The translations under genes and the position numbers were made by a program. This document shows positions 1-4,818 of a DNA stretch of 5,325 nt, in pieces (position 1 is the stretch's first letter; each line of letters begins with the position of its first letter). The notes under the pieces were generated by a model, which saw only the letters and a list, made by a program, of their open reading frames with translations, ran no database searches and had not been told where the DNA came from. This stretch comes from Chloroflexota bacterium (GTDB lineage Bacteria > Chloroflexota > Anaerolineae > Aggregatilineales > UBA3940), in assembly GCA_010092775.1 (NCBI GenBank), contig JAADYZ010000073.1, positions 1-5,325 of the forward strand, written 5' to 3'.

Positions 1-1
1 C

Positions 2-454
2 GTCGGTCGTGGCACGGGCATCAGCGATCAACGGCTGTTGACCAAAATCGAGGTGATCAAGACGGCCCTGCTCTGCCACCACCCGCCTGACGTCAATACC
101 CTGGAAAAAGTAGGCGGCATGGAAATCGGTGCGATGGCCGGTGTGATGATCGGCGCGGCGGCCAAGCGGGTGCCGGTTGTCATCGATGGCGTGATCAGTG
201 CCGCGGCGGCCTTGATTGCCATCCAACTGGCGCCTGCCTGCATCGCCTATATGCTTGCCAGCCACCGCAGCATTGAACCAGGCCACAGCATCGCGCTGGA
301 CTATCTTGGGCTTGATCCCTTCCTAGACCTCAACCTGCACCTGGGAGAAGGCAGTGGCGCCGCGCTCAGCTTCCCAATCATCGACGCCGCCATGCGCACG
401 CTGCAAGAGATGGCCACCTTCGATGATGCAGGCGTCAGCGACAGCATCGACTAA
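2..454 (+). CDS. cobT: Nicotinate-nucleotide--dimethylbenzimidazole phosphoribosyltransferase, C-terminal part
   Basis: CobT transfers phosphoribose from nicotinate mononucleotide to dimethylbenzimidazole, giving alpha-ribazole phosphate for the lower loop of cobalamin, in the cytoplasm. The gene is cut by the window start. The frame is open from base 2, and 150 residues are visible of a family usually near 350, so the ATG-like TTG at 38 is internal, not the start. Visible family signatures are VGRGTGISDQ (visible residues 1-10), the KVGGMEIGAMAGVMIGAA stretch, the VVIDGVISAAAAL stretch, and LHLGEGSGAAL near the end. The Glu of LGEG (visible residue about 116, codon at 347-349) matches the catalytic Glu of the family. 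The C-terminus EMATFDDAGVSD is also typical. It ends with TAA six bases before cobS, so the two form an operon. Recognition is firm; only the N-terminal half is unseen. Confidence 0.95.
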   Translation, partial: VGRGTGISDQRLLTKIEVIKTALLCHHPPDVNTLEKVGGMEIGAMAGVMIGAAAKRVPVVIDGVISAAAALIAIQLAPACIAYMLASHRSIEPGHSIALDYLGLDPFLDLNLHLGEGSGAALSFPIIDAAMRTLQEMATFDDAGVSDSID

Positions 455-460
455 AACCTG

Positions 461-1207
461 ATGCTGCGCGACCTGGGCAATGCCATCGCGTTTCTGACCA
501 TTATCCCCCTGCGTTGGGCGGACAACCGCCCGATAGCTGGTCTCTTTGCCTTTGTCCCGTTGGTTGGCCTGTTGATTGGCATCCTGCTGATCGGCTTATC
601 ACGTCTGCCGCTCAACCCGTCGGTGATGGCCTTTGTGGTTCTGGTCGCTTGGGTCGTGCTGACCGGCGCCCTTCATCTGGATGGCTTTGCCGATGCCTGT
701 GATGGCCTGCTGGCGACAGTCCCCCCAGCTCGCCGCCTAGAGATCATGAAGGATTCGCGGACTGGGGCCTGGGCCGTCATCGGGTTGATCTTGCTGCTGG
801 TCGGCAAGTGGATATTCCTGGCGGACCTGTTGCATAGAGGCGATCCGATCGCGTGGTGGCTGTTGGCCGCCCCGATCCTTGGGCGTTGGGCGATCGTCCT
901 GGCTGTGGCCTTCTTCCCAGATGCTCCGAGGCCGGACGGCTCGCGCGGCATTGGGGCCACTTTCCGCGCCGATTTACAGCCGCTTCACGTCGTTGTTGCA
1001 AGCCTGTTTACCCTCACGCTGATAGCTGGCTTGGCTCTGCTTATCAATCCGTGGTTGGGCCTTCTCCTGTTGGTGCCGCTCGTGACCGTCGCGCTGGCTG
1101 GCCGCTGGGCCTCACAATTACTGGGGGGTGGGCTTACGGGAGACACCTACGGGGCCCTTTGTGAACTGACTGAGTGGTTTACCCTGTTGTTTGTGACTCT
1201 GTTGTGA
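461..1207 (+). CDS. cobS: Adenosylcobinamide-GDP ribazoletransferase (cobalamin synthase)
   Basis: CobS is an integral membrane enzyme that joins adenosylcobinamide-GDP to alpha-ribazole (or its phosphate) in the last assembly step of cobalamin. The 248 residues match the usual length of about 250. Family motifs are LHLDGFADACDGL (71-83), RRLEIMKDSRTGAWAVIGL (91-109), with acidic residues expected to bind Mg, and GGLTGDTYGALCELTEW (223-239). About six hydrophobic segments are visible (roughly 27-48, 54-70, 104-122, 130-150, 175-195 and 197-215). The ATG at 461 is six bases after the cobT stop and in the same frame as cobT. I see no Shine-Dalgarno sequence in front of it, so translation probably depends on coupling to cobT. 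CobS supplies the acceptor step for the product of CobT. The other usual partners (cobU/cobP, cobC) are not in this window. Confidence 0.96.
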   Translation: MLRDLGNAIAFLTIIPLRWADNRPIAGLFAFVPLVGLLIGILLIGLSRLPLNPSVMAFVVLVAWVVLTGALHLDGFADACDGLLATVPPARRLEIMKDSRTGAWAVIGLILLLVGKWIFLADLLHRGDPIAWWLLAAPILGRWAIVLAVAFFPDAPRPDGSRGIGATFRADLQPLHVVVASLFTLTLIAGLALLINPWLGLLLLVPLVTVALAGRWASQLLGGGLTGDTYGALCELTEWFTLLFVTLL

Positions 1208-1364
1208 GGCCCTCTACACATCTGTCGATTCGCTAGAGCTTCGCCAAGATCCTGAGTTCTTAATCAACCTATAACACAACTCTGCTAGGCTGATATGTGA
1301 GGGCAAGTCACTGGGCATTTTGGGAAAGAGATGCATCCACAACACTGCCCTCGCGCTTTGTCAA

Positions 1365-1769
1365 CTACTCCTCACTTTCCTCCCTCTCTGCGCGAATCAC
1401 TGCCATTGCTTTATCCATTGAGTAGGCAATATGCGTGCGCGGTGGGCTAAACACGCGGGTAAAGATGCGCGCCGCACGCGCGAGAAACGGGCTGCGCACC
1501 ACCACCACCGTCGACAGCAGTTTATCTTCGCCGAGTGTGCTGAGCAGACGCTTGTTGATCTCAGCAAGAAGGGGCATGGCGGAGAGCGTGTTGGCTGGAA
1601 ACTGGTCGGTGTCCAGGTGGGCCAGCAAGTGGACCGGTCGCTCCATCTCGTGGATCCACTTGAGCGCCTTCTCATAAGCATCCAAATAGTCGTCAGACGA
1701 CCACGTTCCAGAAACGGTCATCAATAGCACTTGTTCACTGTCGTCGATCCATCCGACGTCTACTGGCAT
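1365..1769 (-). CDS. Small STAS/SpoIIAA-like protein of unknown function
   Basis: This is a complete 134-residue protein with no signal peptide or membrane segment, so probably cytoplasmic. The pattern of alternating strands and helices resembles the STAS/SpoIIAA-like fold: a strand ending in GTW (LLMTVSGTWSSDDYLDAYEK, about 15-34), a helix, PVHLLAHLDTD (45-55), a helix rich in Leu, a VVVVRS strand (about 88-93), AARIFTRVF (99-107), and a final TM-free IAYSMDKAMAVI strand-helix (114-125) like the end of such domains. There is no Ser directly after the HLD segment where SpoIIAA carries its phosphorylated Ser; Thr54 is the nearest hydroxyl. The ATG at 1769 is the only reasonable start, because a TAG stop lies five codons upstream in frame. 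No good ribosome-binding site is visible. It is transcribed divergently from the glycosidase gene. The fold assignment is by eye and the function is not known. Confidence 0.75.
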   Translation of the reverse strand: MPVDVGWIDDSEQVLLMTVSGTWSSDDYLDAYEKALKWIHEMERPVHLLAHLDTDQFPANTLSAMPLLAEINKRLLSTLGEDKLLSTVVVVRSPFLARAARIFTRVFSPPRTHIAYSMDKAMAVIRAEREESEE

Positions 1770-1801
1770 GGGGCGCCCACTCTGCTAGGGGTTTGTGACT
1801 C

Positions 1802-1810
1802 AGTATAGCA
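1802..1810 (-). promoter_or_regulatory. Extended -10 promoter for the STAS-like gene
   Basis: On the minus strand the sequence TGCTATACT gives a TATACT hexamer (1807-1802) preceded by TGC, the extended -10 pattern. The -35 position (about 1825-1830) is poor, as is usual for extended -10 promoters. Transcription would start near 1795, about 25 bases before the ATG at 1769. Inferred from sequence only. Confidence 0.5.
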
Positions 1811-1855
1811 CAGGTTATGAGCCAAATTGTGGGGCGCTTAGGGCCTTCCGCGCTG

Positions 1856-1882
1856 TTGACCGCCCTGCATCTGTGCTAAACT
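1856..1882 (+). promoter_or_regulatory. Sigma-70-type promoter for the glycosidase gene
   Basis: TTGACC at 1856-1861 matches five of six bases of the -35 consensus. TAAACT at 1877-1882 is a fair -10, preceded by TG at 1874-1875 (extended -10). The 15-base spacer is short, but the TGN motif can compensate. Transcription would start near 1889, leaving a leader of about 35 bases with a GGAG ribosome-binding site before the ATG at 1924. Confidence 0.5.
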
Positions 1883-1909
1883 AGCCGCCACGCATGTGAC
1901 TGTTGATCA

Positions 1910-1913
1910 GGAG
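1910..1913 (+). promoter_or_regulatory. Ribosome-binding site deciding the glycosidase start
   Basis: GGAG lies 10 bases before the ATG at 1924. A TTG at 1903 in the same frame would add seven residues, but it overlaps this region, has no ribosome-binding site of its own and would leave only about 14 bases of leader. The ATG at 1924 is therefore preferred. Confidence 0.6.
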
Positions 1914-1923
1914 TAACCCATCA

Positions 1924-3405
1924 ATGCGGTCTGACCAGACCCCATTTTCATCGCAGGAGCACGCTCAAGCACAGCGACTGACACAGGTTCGTCGCTGGTC
2001 ACGGTGCGCCGGTATCCTGTTCACCATTTTGATTCTGCTCGTGGCGACACGGCCCGCCGCCGAAACCGCCATTGGGAACGTCACCGCTTCGGAGCAGCAA
2101 GCGACCCGCCACATCGGTTATGGTATCAGTGTGGGGCCCCACTTGACCTCGCAGCCCGGTATGCTTGACGAGCTTGGCATGGATTGGGTCAAGCTCTACG
2201 ACACCGTGCAAATTGATGACTATCCCAACCAGCGCGTTTTGTATCGTGTTGATATGCGCGGTCCGCAAGCCTGGGATGCCTGGGAACGCGGCCTCTACGA
2301 CCTGGCCCGTGAACTCCAGGCGAAGGGCGTGGATGCAGTCGAGATCGGCAACGAGCCCAATCTGGGCAGTGAGTGGGGCAATCAGCGTCCCGATGCGCGA
2401 GCCTTTACCGACGGCCTTTGCCGCGCCTATCGCGCCTTTAAAGCCGTCGCCCCAGAGATTATCATCGTGTCGGGAGGGCTTGCCCCGACCATCACGACCC
2501 CGGATGGCATGAATATCACCGACCTGGACTACGCCCAGCAGATGCTCGATTTCGGCGCAGGTGCATGCTTCGATGCCTTTGGCTACCATCCCTACGGATT
2601 CAACCAGCCACCTGAGTCCGACCCCTATGCTCATGAGTTGACCTTCCGCCGCTCGGAGCGCATGTATCGCCTGCTGCTGGAAAACGGTGTGCGCGACCGT
2701 CAAATCTGGATCACTGAGTTTGGCTGGGTGCGCGACCCGGCTGAAGAAGGTATGACCGCCTGTGGCAATCAACCCGGCTTCCGCGACTTCGATTGGATGC
2801 GGGTTCCGGCTCAAGTGCAAGCCGACTACACCGTGCGGGCTTTCCAGTTTGCCGAGCGTAACTGGCCTTGGGCAGGCCCAATGTTCCTATGGAATCTTAA
2901 CTGGAACACCTATGATGCCAGCTACGAATCGCCGTGCAGCCACCTGCGCTGGTACGGCATCCTGGATACTCAGGGCAATAAGCTGCCCGTCTACTTCGCC
3001 ATCAGCAACATGGTTGAAGTGCAGCCCCCGCTAGAACAGCGCCCCATCCTAGGCGCCATCATCGCCAACCTGACGGAAACGGTCGAGGCGGGTTGTGCGT
3101 CCGAAATGCGCCTGGGTGAGTTCGAAGTGATCAACGCAGGCTATCCCGGCCCCCTATCGGTTGAGATCGTCCCAGCCAACGCGCCCGGTCGGCCTTTTGT
3201 CACAACGAGTGCCACTGCCGGCAGCAGTGGCACTGATGTTGATGTTTTTGTTGATGCAACCGGTGTCGAACCTGGCCTGCACCTGATTGTCGTCAATCTG
3301 CGCTCGCGCTATGAGAATCGCCTGAATACTTTGGCCGTTCGCGGTTGGCTGCTGGTCCACTTTCCCACCAGCCCGGAGTGCATCGTCCGCTTCAACAACA
3401 GCTAG
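1924..3405 (+). CDS. Secreted or membrane-anchored GH39/GH5-like (clan A) glycoside hydrolase
   Basis: The 493-residue protein has a charged N-terminus (VRRWSR) followed by a hydrophobic stretch at about 29-41 (AGILFTILILLVA), which is either a signal peptide or an N-terminal anchor. The catalytic (beta/alpha)8 part runs from about 63 to 365. It carries VEIGNEPN, whose Glu144 is the expected acid/base; the FGYHPYGF loop (219-226); and WITEFGW, whose Glu265 is the expected nucleophile. The WNLNW segment fits the last strand. The 121-residue spacing of the two Glu residues suits retaining clan-A enzymes such as GH39, GH5 and PslG-like proteins. Residues from about 380 form a separate domain that looks like a beta-sandwich (VDVFVDATGVEPGLHLIVV), with Cys391 and Cys486 near its ends and able to form a disulfide. 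Six Cys follow the anchor, consistent with export. The substrate cannot be read from the sequence. The gene converges on the dehydrogenase gene with 10 bases between stops. Confidence 0.85.
   Translation: MRSDQTPFSSQEHAQAQRLTQVRRWSRCAGILFTILILLVATRPAAETAIGNVTASEQQATRHIGYGISVGPHLTSQPGMLDELGMDWVKLYDTVQIDDYPNQRVLYRVDMRGPQAWDAWERGLYDLARELQAKGVDAVEIGNEPNLGSEWGNQRPDARAFTDGLCRAYRAFKAVAPEIIIVSGGLAPTITTPDGMNITDLDYAQQMLDFGAGACFDAFGYHPYGFNQPPESDPYAHELTFRRSERMYRLLLENGVRDRQIWITEFGWVRDPAEEGMTACGNQPGFRDFDWMRVPAQVQADYTVRAFQFAERNWPWAGPMFLWNLNWNTYDASYESPCSHLRWYGILDTQGNKLPVYFAISNMVEVQPPLEQRPILGAIIANLTETVEAGCASEMRLGEFEVINAGYPGPLSVEIVPANAPGRPFVTTSATAGSSGTDVDVFVDATGVEPGLHLIVVNLRSRYENRLNTLAVRGWLLVHFPTSPECIVRFNNS
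3208..3234 (+). repeat. Perfect 11-bp inverted repeat (hairpin) inside the glycosidase gene
   Basis: AGTGCCACTGC (3208-3218) and its exact reverse complement (3224-3234) are separated by five bases, CGGCA. The hairpin sits in the codons for SATAGSSGT (residues 429-437), a Ser/Gly/Thr-rich turn in the C-terminal domain. No T-run follows on either strand, so it is not a standard intrinsic terminator. Confidence 0.8.
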
Positions 3406-3415
3406 CGATTAGCGG

Positions 3416-4393
3416 TCAGGTGGCTTGCACCACCGTAATCACCACATTGCCACGCTTCCGGCCGGTGTCAAGGTAATGATGGGCGTCTACCACGTCTTCC
3501 AGCGGATACCTTCGATCGACAATAGGCCTGATCTTTCCTTCCTCAGCAAGCTCTCTCAAGAAATTCAGAGCCTCTCTCTTATCGACTGAGAGCGCAAAAA
3601 TCATTCGCTTTTTGCTAAATACCGAGGTCCATAGGGTCATAACATAATTCACCAGCATGTTGCCTGTGGTCACCAAATAGAGTCCCCGCTCCGCGAGGAT
3701 GGGGCGGCAGGCCGCGAACGTACTCTTGCCAACCGTATCGAAAATGATGTCATAGCTTTCGCCGGATTGGGTGAAATCCTCAGTTGTGTAGTCGATCACG
3801 CGATCTGCCCCCAGAGATGTCACCAGGTCGATGTTTCGCGTACTGCAGACCCCGGTTACCCTTGCCCCGAAGTGCTTGGCCAATTGGATCGCATAGGAGC
3901 CGATGCTACCCGATGCACCATTGATCAGCACCTTCTGTCCGGGTTGGATGGACGCCTTGTCCCTCAGGAAGAACAGGGCAGTGGAAGCGCCATCTACGAG
4001 CGCTGCTGCTTCTGCATGGCTCAGGTTGCCAGGCTTCAGCGCCAACGAGTCGCCTTCACGCATGGTTTTGTATTCGGCACATGCGCCCGTCCCAAAGCCG
4101 CGAAACCCATAGACTTCGTCGCCTGGCTTGAAGTGGGTAACCGCACTGCCCACTCGGTCGATCACGCCGGAGAATTCGGTGCCAGGGATCTGATAGGTCT
4201 TGCGCGGCTTGGCGAAACCAATGAAGATGCGGCTTTCGATCGTGCTGCCGCTGCGCAGCAAGCCGTCTGAAGGGGTCACGGTTGTGGCGTAGATCTTGAT
4301 CCGTACTTCATTATCTTTAGGGATGGGTGTTTCAACCTCCTGAACTTGGAGAACTTCAGGAGGTCCGTAGCGTGTACAAACAACCGCTTTCAT
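3416..4393 (-). CDS. Zinc-less MDR oxidoreductase, quinone-oxidoreductase (NADPH) type
   Basis: This 325-residue cytoplasmic protein belongs to the medium-chain dehydrogenase/reductase superfamily. Members of this branch reduce quinones or activated double bonds with NAD(P)H. The N-terminal GroES-like domain (about 1-125) begins MKAVVCTRYGPPEVLQ and contains TTVTPSDGLLRSG and PGTEFSGVIDRVG. The catalytic zinc Cys and the GHE motif of zinc alcohol dehydrogenases are replaced (TPSD, GTEFSG), and no four-Cys structural-zinc loop is present. The Rossmann part has VLINGASGSIGSYAIQLAK (155-173), the nucleotide-binding glycine motif, then LGADRVIDYTTEDF and YDIIFDTVG, and ends in GRKRGNVVITV, all typical. 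The start at 4393 is chosen over an in-frame GTG at 4435 because a good ribosome-binding site precedes it and the family begins with MKA. The exact substrate is unknown. It lies downstream of the acidic-protein gene on the same strand after 97 bases, without a clear promoter. Confidence 0.92.
   Translation of the reverse strand: MKAVVCTRYGPPEVLQVQEVETPIPKDNEVRIKIYATTVTPSDGLLRSGSTIESRIFIGFAKPRKTYQIPGTEFSGVIDRVGSAVTHFKPGDEVYGFRGFGTGACAEYKTMREGDSLALKPGNLSHAEAAALVDGASTALFFLRDKASIQPGQKVLINGASGSIGSYAIQLAKHFGARVTGVCSTRNIDLVTSLGADRVIDYTTEDFTQSGESYDIIFDTVGKSTFAACRPILAERGLYLVTTGNMLVNYVMTLWTSVFSKKRMIFALSVDKREALNFLRELAEEGKIRPIVDRRYPLEDVVDAHHYLDTGRKRGNVVITVVQAT
4335..4364 (-). repeat. Inverted repeat at codons 10-20 of the oxidoreductase gene
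   Basis: ACCTCCTGAA (4335-4344) and its exact complement TTCAGGAGGT (4355-4364) have a 10-base centre in which two more pairs can form after one mismatch. In the mRNA sense the 5' arm contains CCTCCT and the 3' arm contains AGGAGGT, a perfect Shine-Dalgarno-like sequence inside the coding region. The arms encode parts of GPPEVLQVQEV. Confidence 0.7.
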
Positions 4394-4396
4394 TCG

Positions 4397-4404
4397 TCTT
4401 CTCC
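4397..4404 (-). promoter_or_regulatory. Ribosome-binding site of the oxidoreductase gene
   Basis: On the minus strand GGAGAAGA precedes the ATG at 4393, with the GGAG core seven bases away. This fixes the start at MKAVVC and rejects the upstream GTG at 4435. Confidence 0.75.
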
Positions 4405-4491
4405 GCTGGTGGATGGCTTCTTGGCTAACCCTCACCTTCCTTTACGAAGCTCGCCTGCCCGCAGTTGCGTTGTTCTCGCCCATGGCCTATG

Positions 4492-4818
4492 TCATCGATT
4501 GGAGGAGGCCTCCCGTCCCAGATCAAGCATGATCTGGTCTAATTCGGCGAGCAAATCCCCTAGATCGTAGGGCATTCCACGCTGCGCCCACAAATTGCGC
4601 AGCGCTCCGGCAATCTCCATGTAACTGCTGACCACCGCCATGCTGACATCCGAGTCCTCTTCAGACTCAATGTAGTAGTCGATCAGCTCGTCCCAGGATT
4701 CGACAAACTCACGATACTCGCGTGTGAGCTGCCAATCGGCGTGCTCAATGGGAACCGCTGCTGCTTTTCCCGCAATCCGATCTTCGATGTCGTGCCGCAG
4801 TTCAATCCCTTCCGTCAT
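4492..4818 (-). CDS. Small acidic protein of unknown function, coupled to a surface nuclease gene
   Basis: I do not recognise this 108-residue protein. It has no signal peptide or membrane segment and looks almost entirely helical. It is strongly acidic, with a cluster ESEEDSD at about 51-57 and many further Asp and Glu (VESWDELIDYY, GDLLAELDQIMLDLG). It has no Cys. Its ATG overlaps the stop of the upstream nuclease gene by ATGA, and GGAGGA lies five bases before the ATG, so the two are almost certainly co-translated. Coding status is supported by the overlap, the ribosome-binding site and a sensible amino acid composition. A role as a partner or inhibitor of the nuclease is only a guess from the arrangement; a small housekeeping or regulatory protein is equally possible. 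Confidence 0.75.
   Translation of the reverse strand: MTEGIELRHDIEDRIAGKAAAVPIEHADWQLTREYREFVESWDELIDYYIESEEDSDVSMAVVSSYMEIAGALRNLWAQRGMPYDLGDLLAELDQIMLDLGREASSNR
4504..4537 (-). repeat. Two adjacent palindromes at the 3' end of the acidic-protein gene
   Basis: CCAGATCA (4518-4525) and TGATCTGG (4530-4537) form an 8-bp stem with a four-base loop. Immediately downstream in the minus-strand mRNA is the perfect palindrome GGAGGCCTCC (4504-4513). Both lie in the last 15 codons of the gene. No T-run follows, so a classical intrinsic terminator is not supported. Confidence 0.45.

Noticed and set aside
1299..1352. Inverted repeat GAGGGCA / TGCCCTC between cobS and the STAS-like gene, as a possible bidirectional terminator
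   Set aside because: The arms are only 7 bp with a loop of about 40 bases and no T-run on either side, so termination is not supported.
1431..1727. Open frames on the plus strand with a His-rich stretch, opposite the STAS-like gene
   Set aside because: They are antisense to a gene with better composition, promoter and domain pattern. The His run is the complement of the Val codons in the VVVV strand.
1999..2820. Long open frame of 273 codons on the minus strand inside the glycosidase gene
   Set aside because: It lies wholly within a well-recognised gene, has no ribosome-binding site and shows no family motifs. It is a by-product of GC-rich codons on the other strand.
3406..3415. Terminator between the convergent glycosidase and oxidoreductase genes
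   Set aside because: Only 10 bases separate the stops, and no stem followed by T-run is visible there on either strand.
3767..4270. Open frame of 167 codons on the plus strand
   Set aside because: It is antisense to the Rossmann and GroES-like regions of a firmly recognised oxidoreductase, with no promoter or ribosome-binding site.
4394..4435. GTG start at 4435 extending the oxidoreductase by 14 residues
   Set aside because: The added residues are not family-like, and the GGAGAAGA ribosome-binding site would fall inside the coding sequence. The ATG at 4393 fits both the site and the family.
4394..4491. Promoter for the oxidoreductase in the gap before it
   Set aside because: No convincing -35/-10 pair or extended -10 is visible on the minus strand. 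The gene may be read from upstream or from a promoter type I cannot recognise.
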